In this document: positions 18,374-26,465 of the stretch, one piece after another
How the letters are laid out: each line of letters begins with the position of its first letter
Numbering within the stretch: the first letter of the stretch is position 1
NCBI GenBank assembly: GCA_023667225.1
Contig: JAMPAN010000004.1
Coordinates: 18,778 to 82,777, forward strand
From: Oxalobacter formigenes
Lineage (GTDB): Bacteria; Pseudomonadota; Gammaproteobacteria; Burkholderiales; Burkholderiaceae_D
Length of the DNA: 64,000 bases
Direction of reading: 5' to 3'
Position numbers and translations under genes: made by a program
The notes under the pieces: model-generated
The model's input: only the letters and a program-made list of their open reading frames with translations
Told to the model about the DNA's origin: nothing
Databases searched by the model: none

Positions 18374-18604
18374 TTTTTTTGACCCGTTTTGTTATGGTTT
18401 TCTGCTGGACGCAAAGGAGTATGGAAATCTTTGCGGAATTATTTTTCAGATGGCGGCTTGCCCTGCAAACAAATTTATTGTTATAGATTTTAATCATACC
18501 TTGTTTTCTTTTTTTTGTGCTTGGCAGGGTGTGGTTTTGCCATGTTGTTTATATTTTCGGAGGGGTGCCGGGGAGGTAATCCGGTTTTTGCCGGTAAATG
18601 GTGT
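18374..18604. other. Upstream region of metE, no gene
   Basis: AT-richer 230 bases between the divergent lipoprotein and the riboswitch. It must hold the promoters of both; I cannot single out convincing -35/-10 pairs. Confidence 0.4.
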
Positions 18605-18786
18605 TATAGTTTTGCCCTTGGCGGTATGGATGCCGCCAAATGATGGCCTGGGAAACGGAAACCGGTGCAAGTCCGGTACAGGCGCGCTGCCGTAAGCGGG
18701 GGTTTTTTCCTGTATTCACTGGGGGTTCCCGGGAAGGATGCAGGAGGTTTTGAGTTGTAACCCGTAAGTCGGAAGACGTCCCGGCC
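18605..18786 (+). promoter_or_regulatory. Cobalamin (adenosylcobalamin) riboswitch
   Basis: The conserved core is visible: GGGAA near 18650, CCGGTGCAAGTCCGGTACAG (18662-18681), GCGCTGCCGTAAGCGGG, and a B12-box-like AGTCGGAAGACGTCCCG near 18768. A small hairpin (CCCG...CGGG then TTTT, near 18825) may be part of the expression platform. It lies in the 5' leader of metE, so vitamin B12 would switch off the B12-independent methionine synthase, a well known arrangement. Confidence 0.9.
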
Positions 18787-18910
18787 TTTTTTCGTTGATA
18801 CCGCGCGGACCGGATTTCGACTTGACCCGCTTGACGGGTTTTCGATTGTTGCCAGCCAGGCGGCTGGTGTCTTGACGCGCGTGTGTTCATCACTTTTTCA
18901 AGGAGATAAC

Positions 18911-21211
18911 ATGCGTACACATATTTTGGGTTTTCCGAGGATTGGCGGAAACCGCGAGCAAAAGAACCTGGTAGAGAGTTACTGGAAGTCGGCTCTTTCT
19001 TTGGAGGAGCTGGCTGAAGGCGGGCGGCAGCTGCGCCTGAAGCATTGGGCGATGCAGGCGGAAGCGGGTATTGATCTGGTGCCGGTGGGAGATTTTTCCT
19101 GTTATGACCATATTCTGGATATGGCGCTGATGCTGGGGGTTGTGCCGCCGCGTTTTGCGGGGGATGCGCCGGGGATTGACCGGATGTTTCGGATGGCGCG
19201 CGGCGCAGACGGGGAAAAGGCGGTTGCCCCGCTGGAGATGACGAAGTGGTTTGATACGAATTATCACTATCTGGTGCCGGAGCTGCAGGCGGATACGGTG
19301 TTTTCGCCGGATGTGTCTTCGCTGCTCTCGCAGGTGGACGAGGCGGTGGCGGCCGGTTTTACGCCGAAGGCGGTGATTCCCGGCCCGGTTTCGTTTTTGT
19401 GGCTTTCAAAAACAACGGATGGCAGCGACAAGTGGCGGCATCTGGATGCGTTGACAGGGGCTTATACGGCGATGCTGGCGGCGCTGGGGTCGCGCTGTTC
19501 TTATATTCAGCTGGATGAACCGGTGCTGGCGCTGGATTTGCCTGATAATGTCCGGGCGATGTTTCCGGGGGTATATGCCAGGTTGCGGGATGCAACGGGG
19601 GCAGCGCTGATTTTGGCGAGTTATTTCGGGGGGTATGAGGATAATTTGCCGGTGGCTATGGCGCTTCCGGTGGATGTGCTGCATCTGGATTTGGTGCGTG
19701 CGCCGCAGGAGCTGGATGCGGCGCTTTCGCTGATTGCTTCGGGCAGAGCGGCGAAGGATCTGGCGCTTTCGCTGGGCCTGGTGAATGGCCGCAATGTGTG
19801 GCGGGTGGATGCGGATGAGGCGGCAAAGGCGGCCAAAAAGGCAGTGGCGGCACTGGGGGAGAAGCGGGTATGGATTGGTTCTTCCTGTTCGTTGCTGCAT
19901 TGCCCGGTTGATCTGGATGCGGAGAGGAGTTTGCCGGAAGAGGTGAGGCCGTGGCTGGCGTTTGCGAAGCAGAAGTGTGCAGAGGTTGCCCTGGTTGCGG
20001 AGATGGCAGGGGGCAATTTGTCTGAAAAGGGCCTGCTGGCGTTAGAGGAGAACCGAAAGGCGCAGTTTTCCCGCAAAATGAGTCCGCTTTTGCATGATGC
20101 GGCGGTAGAGAAGCGCCTTTCGGCGGTGACGGAGGCGATGCTGCACCGCGAGAAGGGGTATGAGGAGCGGATTGGGGAGCAGCGGGCTTTTATCGGCCTG
20201 GGACTCTTGCCGACGACGACGATTGGTTCTTTCCCGCAGACGGATCAGATTCGCCGCGCCCGCAGCCAGTTCAGGGCCGGGAAGCTGGATAAGGCAGCGT
20301 ATGAGGCGGCGATGAAGGCGGCTATTGAGACGGCGGTTCGTGAGCAGGAGGCGCTGGGCCTGGATGTGCTGGTGCACGGGGAGGCGGAACGCAATGATAT
20401 GGTGGAATATTTTGGCGAGCAGCTGGCCGGGTTCTGTTTTACGGCGAATGGCTGGGTGCAGAGTTATGGCACGCGCTGTGTGAAGCCGCCGGTTTTGTAT
20501 GGGGATGTTTCCCGGCCGCATGCGATGACGGTGGAGTGGATGCGTTATGCGCAGTCTTTGACGGATAAGCCTGTGAAGGGGATGTTGACGGGGCCGGTGA
20601 CGATTGCCTGCTGGAGTTTTGTGCGGGATGATGTGCCGCAGGAGACGGTGTTTGGGCAGCTGGCGCTGGCGGTTCGTGATGAGGCGGCAGATCTGGAGGC
20701 GGCCGGTATCAAGGTGATTCAGGTGGATGAACCGGCTTTGCGGGAGGGACTGCCTTTGCGAAGGGCGCATCAGGCGGATTATCTTCGCCGGGCGGTTGCA
20801 GCTTTCCGGCTGGCGACGAGCGGTGTTGCAAGCCGTACCCAGGTGCATACGCATATGTGTTATTGCGATTATCACGAGATTATGGACGCGATTGCGGATA
20901 TGGATGCGGATGTGATCAGCCTGGAGGCGAGCCGGAGCGGAATGACGCTTCTGGATGCGTTTGCAGATAAGACTTATCCGAATGAGGTGGGCCCTGGTGT
21001 GTATGATATCCATAGTCCCCGTGTGCCTTCGGCCGGCGAGATGGAGACGCTGCTGGAAAAGGCGGTGAAGACGATGCCGTTTGAGCGGGTGTGGGTGAAT
21101 CCGGATTGCGGCCTGAAGACGCGGGGCTGGGAGGAAACCCGTCTCTCGCTGAGGAATATGGTGGAGGCGGCAAGGCGGGTACGGGCGCGGCATCAGGCGC
21201 CTTCTGCCTGA
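18911..21211 (+). CDS. metE: Cobalamin-independent methionine synthase
   Basis: 766 residues from ATG 18911 with AGGAG ten bases upstream. Starts MRTHILGFPRIGGNREQKN. The C-terminal barrel has TTTIGSFPQTDQIRRARSQF, LVHGEAERNDMVEYFGEQL and the zinc ligands in HTHMCYCDYHE and VNPDCGLKTR. It transfers the methyl group of 5-methyl-tetrahydropteroyl-triglutamate to homocysteine in the cytoplasm. It is a single-gene unit controlled by the cobalamin riboswitch and closed by a palindrome-T terminator. The riboswitch implies the organism also has, or obtains, B12 and a MetH elsewhere. Confidence 0.97.
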   Translation: MRTHILGFPRIGGNREQKNLVESYWKSALSLEELAEGGRQLRLKHWAMQAEAGIDLVPVGDFSCYDHILDMALMLGVVPPRFAGDAPGIDRMFRMARGADGEKAVAPLEMTKWFDTNYHYLVPELQADTVFSPDVSSLLSQVDEAVAAGFTPKAVIPGPVSFLWLSKTTDGSDKWRHLDALTGAYTAMLAALGSRCSYIQLDEPVLALDLPDNVRAMFPGVYARLRDATGAALILASYFGGYEDNLPVAMALPVDVLHLDLVRAPQELDAALSLIASGRAAKDLALSLGLVNGRNVWRVDADEAAKAAKKAVAALGEKRVWIGSSCSLLHCPVDLDAERSLPEEVRPWLAFAKQKCAEVALVAEMAGGNLSEKGLLALEENRKAQFSRKMSPLLHDAAVEKRLSAVTEAMLHREKGYEERIGEQRAFIGLGLLPTTTIGSFPQTDQIRRARSQFRAGKLDKAAYEAAMKAAIETAVREQEALGLDVLVHGEAERNDMVEYFGEQLAGFCFTANGWVQSYGTRCVKPPVLYGDVSRPHAMTVEWMRYAQSLTDKPVKGMLTGPVTIACWSFVRDDVPQETVFGQLALAVRDEAADLEAAGIKVIQVDEPALREGLPLRRAHQADYLRRAVAAFRLATSGVASRTQVHTHMCYCDYHEIMDAIADMDADVISLEASRSGMTLLDAFADKTYPNEVGPGVYDIHSPRVPSAGEMETLLEKAVKTMPFERVWVNPDCGLKTRGWEETRLSLRNMVEAARRVRARHQAPSA

Positions 21212-21315
21212 TTTTTTGCCGCAGGGCCATGCAGCGGCATGGCTGTTTTGATGGCGCTGTGTTCCTGCCGGGGCTGCCCGGCAGGGATGCGGCGCTTTTT
21301 TGTTGCGGGTGTGTG

Positions 21316-21347
21316 ATTATGCGTGTTACGCATAATCTTTTTGTTTT
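21316..21347 (+). terminator. metE terminator built from an ATGCGTNNNACGCAT palindrome
   Basis: GATTATGCGT-GTT-ACGCATAATC (21316-21336) is a perfect hairpin directly followed by TTTTTGTTTTT. It lies about 105 bases after metE, so this copy of the palindrome repeat acts as an intrinsic terminator by sequence. Confidence 0.7.
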
Positions 21348-21754
21348 TATGCGTATGCAGCATGATTCATCAGGGTGCCGCAGGGGCAGATTTTGCCGGA
21401 CAAAGCAGCGTTTTCTGCGTCCAGTTCTTCTTGCCGTTTGAGTTCCCTGGCGGTTTCGTTTTCGATATAGCAGGTTTGCGCTTTTTCGAAGATGTGATGG
21501 AGAAGGTGTCCGGTGTCGCTGTATTCATGGCGTATGGCGCCCAGAAGGAGGGTTTCAATGCTGCCGCCGGGGATATGGTCGCAGATGGTTTCGATGGTTT
21601 TCAGGGCGGCTGGCCGGTTTTCGCCCAGGAGGATGCGCCGGGTGGTGCTGCGGATTGCTGCGGCGATGGCTTCACGGCGTTCCTGGCGGGCTTCCTGTCT
21701 GGCTTCTTCGGCCAGGAAGCGGTTCAGTTCGGCTATGACGGGGCAGTTTTGCAT
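21347..21754 (-). CDS. Prophage-type hypothetical protein
   Basis: 135 residues from ATG 21754; this start has GGAGA six bases before it, better than an ATG four codons upstream. Helical, with an Arg/Glu/Ala-rich part (RFLAEEARQEARQERREAIA), and a C-terminal pair of cysteines (GKICPCG). I do not recognise the family. It is transcribed from a region holding repressor-type operators (21783-21821), one half of which recurs next to the S24 repressor, so it probably belongs to the same prophage regulon. Cytoplasmic. Confidence 0.6.
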   Translation of the reverse strand: MQNCPVIAELNRFLAEEARQEARQERREAIAAAIRSTTRRILLGENRPAALKTIETICDHIPGGSIETLLLGAIRHEYSDTGHLLHHIFEKAQTCYIENETARELKRQEELDAENAALSGKICPCGTLMNHAAYA

Positions 21755-21782
21755 GATGTTCTCCATTGGTTGATGATGGAGA

Positions 21783-21821
21783 AATTCTACATTTGCGGAA
21801 TTACAAAAGTCAACTTTTGTA
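21783..21821. promoter_or_regulatory. Operator region of the prophage-type gene
   Basis: AATTCTACATTTGC (21783-21796) recurs inverted at 22760-22773 beside the S24 repressor gene. It is followed by the palindrome TACAAAAG-TCAA-CTTTTGTA (21802-21809, 21814-21821). Both are close upstream of the minus-strand gene start. Likely binding sites of the LexA-like repressor; inferred. Confidence 0.55.
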
Positions 21822-21853
21822 GATTATTTGCGCTGCAATGGTGTAAATTTTTT

Positions 21854-21868
21854 ATGCGTGATACGCAT
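21854..21868. repeat. ATGCGTNNNACGCAT palindrome
   Basis: ATGCGT-GAT-ACGCAT, perfect arms, in the intergenic stretch between the prophage-type gene and the repressor. On the plus strand it is followed by TTTTTT after one more base, so it might also terminate plus-strand transcripts. Confidence 0.7.
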
Positions 21869-22048
21869 TTTTTGGCGGGCGGCGCTATGCCTGTGTGCGG
21901 GTTCGGCGTGAAAGGCAGGAGGCCGGTTTTTCTTTAAGGGGAGGCGCGCCGCTGTCATGGCGCTGCCGGCGGGCGCCGTATCGGTATCCGGTGGGTGTGC
22001 CGGGGGTGAGGCGGTGCTGCCGGTGTGTTTTTCAGGGCGGGCAGGGGT

Positions 22049-22699
22049 TTATTCTTCTGTCCACTTGCCGATGACGACGCCGCAGATGGTGGCGTTTCCG
22101 TTGATTTCGATGAATTTCTCTGGCCATGAAGGGTTGAGGGCCATGAGGTATTTTTTTTCGCCTTCGATGACAAGTTGCTTGAAGGTGGCTTCTTTGCTGT
22201 CTTCAAGGCGGACGACGACGCGGGCGCCGTTGATGGCTTCTTTTTCGGGATCGACAAAGATGATGTCGCCGTCGGAGTAGGTGTGTTTGCCCATAGGGTT
22301 GTACATGCTCATGCCTTTAACGCGCAGGGCAAAGGTGCGGCCGGTATGTTTTTTGATGCAGGGGAGCCATTCATCGGCGACGCCGGGTTCGTAGATGTCG
22401 ATGACTTCGGCCCATTTGCCGGCGGTGACCCATGAGATGACGGGAACTTGTCCCTGGATGTCTGGCGCGGGTTCGATGTTGTGCTGGTTTTGTTCGAGCC
22501 AGTTTGACGGTTCGTCCAGGAGTTGTTCAAGGGTAAGGCCGAAGGCGGCGGCGAGTGCCGGGGCAAAGCTGGAACGGGTGCTGTCGCGCATTTCCAGGGC
22601 GCTGATGGTGCCTTTGGGGACGCCTGATTTTTCTTCAAGCTGTTCCAGTGTCCAGCCGAGGTGAAGGCGGTATTTTCTGATTTGTTTTCCGAGTGCCAT
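22049..22699 (-). CDS. Prophage repressor, XRE HTH plus S24 (LexA-like) peptidase
   Basis: 216 residues. The N-terminal HTH is residues ~1-60 (MALGKQIRKYRLHLGWTLEQ, VPKGTISALE). An S24 domain follows, with a likely Ala-Gly self-cleavage site in SWVTAGKW, catalytic Ser in VKGMSM and Lys in RLEDSKEATFKQL, and YSDGDIIFVDPE. Such repressors hold phage genes silent and cleave themselves when RecA is activated by DNA damage. It is divergent from the replication-type gene, with an inverted copy of the operator half-site AATTCTACATTTGC between them, the normal immunity-region layout. The catalytic residues look intact. Confidence 0.88.
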   Translation of the reverse strand: MALGKQIRKYRLHLGWTLEQLEEKSGVPKGTISALEMRDSTRSSFAPALAAAFGLTLEQLLDEPSNWLEQNQHNIEPAPDIQGQVPVISWVTAGKWAEVIDIYEPGVADEWLPCIKKHTGRTFALRVKGMSMYNPMGKHTYSDGDIIFVDPEKEAINGARVVVRLEDSKEATFKQLVIEGEKKYLMALNPSWPEKFIEINGNATICGVVIGKWTEE

Positions 22700-22759
22700 T
22701 TCCTGACTTTATACAGGTGTGGAAAAAATGACAAATACAAGTGTTGAAATATGATTTCT

Positions 22760-22773
22760 GCAAATGTAGAATT
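22760..22773. promoter_or_regulatory. Repressor operator copy in the divergent region
   Basis: GCAAATGTAGAATT, the exact inverse of the 14 bases at 21783-21796, placed 60 bases upstream of the repressor start and about 205 bases before the replication-type gene. Confidence 0.5.
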
Positions 22774-22885
22774 ACGGCATGGATGTACTGGTTTTTTGTG
22801 CAGTGATGGAGCGCTTTAAAAGGATAAGCGGGGATGCCGGAAGGCCGGTTGGCCGGGGGAAAGCGGGGCGCTGGCCGGGCAGGCA

Positions 22886-22908
22886 AAATATGCGTTTTAC
22901 GCATATTT
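22886..22908. repeat. ATGCGTNNNACGCAT palindrome
   Basis: AAAATATGCGT-TTT-ACGCATATTTT, 11-bp perfect arms, in the leader of the replication-type gene, 70 bases before its start. No T run beyond TTTT. Confidence 0.75.
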
Positions 22909-22977
22909 TGAGCAAGGGGTTCAGCCGGGCGGGGTGGTTGACGGCAGGGATGGCGGGGCAAGGAAAGGAATCTGGCG

Positions 22978-23790
22978 ATGAGTATTCAGGCGATGACATG
23001 GGCTTATGGGCAGCGGATGAAGTCTTCGGTGAAGTTTGTGTTGGTGACGCTGTGCAATTATGCCGATGCGGAATGCCGTTTGTGGCCTTCTGTTGCTGAT
23101 TTGGTGGAAAAGACCTGTCTGGACAGGAAGACGGTGATAGCGGCTGTCGGCGCGCTGGAGGCGGGCGGGTTTTTGGTGGATACGGGGGAAAGGAAGGGCA
23201 AGACGCGGCAGATCAAGGTTTACCGGATTGTGCCGGACGGCGGGGAGGGCGAAGGGGGAAAAGCGGCCCTGAAGCGGGATGCTCCCGGAGGTGGAACGGT
23301 TCCGTTTTCTTCTCCAAAGGATGCCGCTTTTGCCGTGGAAGGGTTCCCGGTTTCCGGTGAAAGGAGGCCAAAAACGGGACAGGGAATCTTTAATGAATCA
23401 TTAAATGAATTGTCAGGGAATTGTCAATATGCGTATGACGCATATTTTGGGGCCGGGAAGGCGGGGAAGGCGGAAAGGTTTGTGCCGCTGGGGTATTTGG
23501 CGTTGCAGGGGGTTGATGCCGGTGTTGCCCTGGATTGGCTGGCGATGAGGAAGGCCAGGAAGGCGCAGCCAACGAAAACGGCGATAGATGGCATAGCGGG
23601 TGAGGCGGCAAAGGCGGGCATGAGTCTTGAGGAGGCTCTGAAGATTTGCTGTGCCAATGGCTGGCAGGGTTTCAGGGCGGACTGGATTCGGAAGCGGGAA
23701 AGGGCCCCGGCGGGCAGGAGCCTTTATGAACAAAACATGGAAGCGGTTGCGCGGGCAAAGAAGCTGATTTTGGGAGGGCAGGATGCGTGA
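22978..23790 (+). CDS. Prophage replication-type helix-turn-helix protein
   Basis: 270 residues, start ATG 22978 with AAAGGAA upstream. The N-terminal HTH of the phage replication initiator/DnaT-like kind: MSIQAMTWAYGQRMKSSVKF, CRLWPSVADLVEKTCLDRKT and AVGALEAGGFLVDTGERKGK, a winged helix. A variable linker follows, then a C-terminal helical region (ALKICCANGWQGFRADWIRK), a pattern common in phage helicase-loader or DUF1376-like proteins. It overlaps the next gene by 8 bases, so they are co-translated. A palindrome repeat (23427-23445) lies in frame in the linker. Exact replication role unproven. Confidence 0.75.
   Translation: MSIQAMTWAYGQRMKSSVKFVLVTLCNYADAECRLWPSVADLVEKTCLDRKTVIAAVGALEAGGFLVDTGERKGKTRQIKVYRIVPDGGEGEGGKAALKRDAPGGGTVPFSSPKDAAFAVEGFPVSGERRPKTGQGIFNESLNELSGNCQYAYDAYFGAGKAGKAERFVPLGYLALQGVDAGVALDWLAMRKARKAQPTKTAIDGIAGEAAKAGMSLEEALKICCANGWQGFRADWIRKRERAPAGRSLYEQNMEAVARAKKLILGGQDA
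23427..23445. repeat. ATGCGTNNNACGCAT palindrome inside a coding sequence
   Basis: AATATGCGT-ATG-ACGCATATT lies in the linker of the replication-type gene and is read as QYAYDAY without breaking the frame. Confidence 0.7.
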
Positions 23791-24577
23791 GGCGGAGATA
23801 GGGCGTTTCGGCCAGATGATGGCGGCGGCTTATGATTTGTATGGCAGGCAGTTTTCGGAGTATGCGTTGTCTCTCTGGTGGAATGCTTTGAAACCCTATG
23901 ACCTGAAAGTTGTTTCAGAAGCGCTGTCGGGGTTTATTACCAATCCTGACAACGGGCAGTATCTGCCCAAACCGGCCGATGTTGTTCGCATGATCGGCGG
24001 CACCACTACTGACCGGGCTTTGCTTGCCTGGGAGAAGGTGGACAGGGCGGTGCGGCACCTGGGGGTTTACAAGGATGTTGTTTTTGACGACCCGCTTATT
24101 CACCGCGTATTGCAGGATATGGGCGGGTGGATAAGGCTGGGGGAAAAAAAGGAAAGCGAATGGCCCTTTGCGGCCAGGGAGTTTGAGACGCGTTACCGGG
24201 GGTATGCGTATCAGAATGCGGAGCCGCCTTATTTGCCGGTGATGACGGGGTTGGCCAATGCGGAGAACAGGCGGAACGGCTATCCCGTTGATATGCCTGC
24301 TCTCATCGGGGAAGAGGCAAAGGCCAGGCGGGTGATGGCGTTGGGGAAGGGGCAGGCGGCGGTGTTGCCGAGCCTTTTGTTTCGGGATGAAGCGAAGGAG
24401 GCGGCACCGGAGATTTTCAGGACGCCGACAGGACGGTTGTCGGTAACGGGATCTTCTATTTCGCCTTCCCAGAGTTTCAGGTTGAGCGAGCCTGCCGCCC
24501 CTGCCTTGAGGGACTCGGCTGCCTTGAATACTTTTTTGCCTTTTTTGGGCAGGGAATCGCCGGAACGGACCAGATAA
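23783..24577 (+). CDS. DUF6475-like prophage protein, 3' end replaced
   Basis: 264 codons from ATG 23783. Recognisable through EIGRFGQMMAAAYDLYGRQF, TNPDNGQYLPKPADVVRMIG, GGTTTDRALLAWEKVDRAVR, FDDPLIHRVLQDMGGWI and EFETRYRGYAYQNAE, a conserved prophage protein often next to the replication gene. From about base 24400 the frame is simply the antisense of the Hsp70 gene (RTPTGRLSVTGSSISPSQ...), so the native C-terminus is lost and about 55 foreign residues are appended. The junction marks a deletion or recombination between prophage and the Hsp70 locus. Probably non-functional or altered; biochemical role unknown. Confidence 0.7.
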   Translation: MREAEIGRFGQMMAAAYDLYGRQFSEYALSLWWNALKPYDLKVVSEALSGFITNPDNGQYLPKPADVVRMIGGTTTDRALLAWEKVDRAVRHLGVYKDVVFDDPLIHRVLQDMGGWIRLGEKKESEWPFAAREFETRYRGYAYQNAEPPYLPVMTGLANAENRRNGYPVDMPALIGEEAKARRVMALGKGQAAVLPSLLFRDEAKEAAPEIFRTPTGRLSVTGSSISPSQSFRLSEPAAPALRDSAALNTFLPFLGRESPERTR

Positions 24578-26091
24578 TCCAGCGTGGGGCGGCCGCCGAG
24601 TTTTTCCAGCACTTCGATGCCAACGGAATGGGATGCCGGTATGGCGTCAACGGTGGCGGCTGTCCGGGTAATGGCGATTTTGTCCTGCTTTAGGGAAACA
24701 GGGGCGCCTGCGGCATCGAATACAAATACCTTGAAAAGGTTGTCTCCGTTTTTTGTCAGGGCGACGTCAAGGGAGGCGTTTTGCCTGAGCGGCAGCCTGC
24801 CGGATGTCCAGCCGGTATCCATGCTGTCAATCTGAAATTCTGCGCCTTCTGCCGCTTCGCCGGCAAGCTGGAGCACAATTTTTGCTTTGGTATCCGGCGT
24901 GCGTGCCATGTAGTTGAAAGACAGCGCAAGGCTGCCGCCGGAAGTGATCCGGCCCCGGCTGTTTTTACGCGCCCGGTTTCGGGACTGCCAGTCGATGGAT
25001 TCCGCAAAAAGGCTTGCCCCTTCTGCCACCGCTGTCATGGGGTTCACATCGGTATTGCCCGGAATGCCCAGCTCAAAGGCGACTTTGTCGCGCAGGGGTT
25101 TGTAGTTGGTCGGGCCGCCGATGAAGACGATACGTTCCAGGTCATGCGGGGACAGGCCGGCTTTCTCAAGGGTTTCCAGGGCGGATGCGATGGATTCGTC
25201 CACCCGTGCGGCGATGAGTTTGTTGTAGGTATCACGCTGCAAGGGAATATCAAGATAGATTTCATTGCCGCCAAGATCCCTTATCCGCGCTTCGGTCTCC
25301 GATAGGCTGATGACGGTGTCTTCCCTTGAGGAAAGTTCAATTTTTGCCCGTTCGGCAGCCCAGGCGGCCAGCCTGTTGATCTGCCTGAAGGCGGGGTTTA
25401 CGGAAAAGTCTTCGGGAAGGTCAAAATTTTCCAGGAGCCAGGGATGGACAATGTTATCGACCAGTGTCCGGTCGAAATCCCGGCCGCCGCACATGGCAAT
25501 GCCGCCGTGCGCCAGGAGGTTGACCCGCTGGCCGATGCTTTCGGCAATGGCGATATCCAGGGTGCCGCCGCCCAGGTCGTAAATGAGGAACATGCCGTCG
25601 GTATTGCGGGCACGCATGACGCTCATGACGGCGGCAACCGGTTCCTGCATGAGTGCCACATTGCCGATGCCGGCCATATCGGCGGCCTGCATGGTGGCGT
25701 CTTTTTGCATCTGGTTGAATGCGGCAGGAACAGTGATGACGGTTCCGGTATCCGGATCATTCCGGATTTCTTCCGGCAGGTAGCCGAACAGGACTTTTAA
25801 CACTTCGGCTGAGCATTCTTCTGGCGTTTTGGTCTGGTTGACGGCAGGAAGCGGAACCGGCGTGCTGGTTCCCATGAGCCGCTTGAACAGCATGGCTGCG
25901 TTGCCCGGACTGTGCGGCGCGGAATCGTAGGCCCGCTTGCCGATGTATTTATTGCCCCGCCGGTCAATATAGATGGCGGAGGGGGTGACGTCATTTTGTT
26001 CCGGGCTTCTCCAGATGCGGATTTCGGCGCCGTCGTAGGAACAGATGGCGCTGTTTGTTGTGCCCAGATCAATGCCAATGAAATTTTTCAT
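24280..26091 (-). CDS. Hsp70-family chaperone, C-terminally truncated
   Basis: 603 codons. The N-terminal ATPase domain is intact: FIGIDLGTTNSAICSYDGAE, VPAAFNQMQKDATMQAADMA, LIYDLGGGTLDIAIAE, and IVFIGGPTNYKPLRDKVAFE. A beta-rich region follows (KLWEGEIEDPVTDNRPVGVL). After KISG, at about base 24400-24415, the frame enters prophage sequence and ends in an unrelated tail. Family relatives are non-DnaK Hsp70s with a longer C-terminal part. It overlaps the GrpE-like gene by ATGA, so expression is coupled. ATPase function may survive; substrate handling probably does not. Confidence 0.85.
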   Translation of the reverse strand: MKNFIGIDLGTTNSAICSYDGAEIRIWRSPEQNDVTPSAIYIDRRGNKYIGKRAYDSAPHSPGNAAMLFKRLMGTSTPVPLPAVNQTKTPEECSAEVLKVLFGYLPEEIRNDPDTGTVITVPAAFNQMQKDATMQAADMAGIGNVALMQEPVAAVMSVMRARNTDGMFLIYDLGGGTLDIAIAESIGQRVNLLAHGGIAMCGGRDFDRTLVDNIVHPWLLENFDLPEDFSVNPAFRQINRLAAWAAERAKIELSSREDTVISLSETEARIRDLGGNEIYLDIPLQRDTYNKLIAARVDESIASALETLEKAGLSPHDLERIVFIGGPTNYKPLRDKVAFELGIPGNTDVNPMTAVAEGASLFAESIDWQSRNRARKNSRGRITSGGSLALSFNYMARTPDTKAKIVLQLAGEAAEGAEFQIDSMDTGWTSGRLPLRQNASLDVALTKNGDNLFKVFVFDAAGAPVSLKQDKIAITRTAATVDAIPASHSVGIEVLEKLGGRPTLDYLVRSGDSLPKKGKKVFKAAESLKAGAAGSLNLKLWEGEIEDPVTDNRPVGVLKISGAASFASSRNKRLGNTAACPFPNAITRLAFASSPMRAGISTG

Positions 26092-26465
26092 TGTCCCGCC
26101 TTTTTCAATATGATGGTTCCTGTTTTGGCCAAACCGCTTTTTCCCATGATGACCGGTTCCAGCATCTGGTCGATTATCAATTTGTCCTGCGCGTCGAATT
26201 CTTCAATATTTAGCGGAGTGGCGGCCATGCCGGGATCGAAAGGCTGTCCCTCGATATTGACTATTCTCAAATCTGCCTGTTCAAGCGCTTCTTCCATTTT
26301 TTTGATGAACCAGCGGAACTGGCTTTTATACCGGTTTTGTTCCCCGGCATCCAGTTTTGAGAGCAGGCGGCCGAATACTCGTGCAAAGCGCCAGGATTCG
26401 ACTGCCATGCTGATTAGCGCTTTTCTTTCTGCCCCGGAGGCGGCTGTTTGCGCGGAATCTGCCAT
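26088..26465 (-). CDS. Small GrpE-like partner protein of the Hsp70
   Basis: 125 residues from ATG 26465 (MADSAQTAASGAERKALISM). An N-terminal helix, then LLSKLDAGEQNRYKSQFRWF and a C-terminal beta-like segment (VNIEGQPFDPGMAATPLNIE, DQMLEPVIMGKSGLAKTGTI) that resembles the GrpE head domain pattern G.PFDP...MLEP.I...G....G.V.L.K. I infer a nucleotide-exchange-type partner for the adjacent Hsp70. Its stop overlaps the Hsp70 start in an ATGA. It is much shorter than GrpE, lacking most of the long paired helix. The tRNA-Thr gene lies upstream. Confidence 0.6.
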   Translation of the reverse strand: MADSAQTAASGAERKALISMAVESWRFARVFGRLLSKLDAGEQNRYKSQFRWFIKKMEEALEQADLRIVNIEGQPFDPGMAATPLNIEEFDAQDKLIIDQMLEPVIMGKSGLAKTGTIILKKAGQ

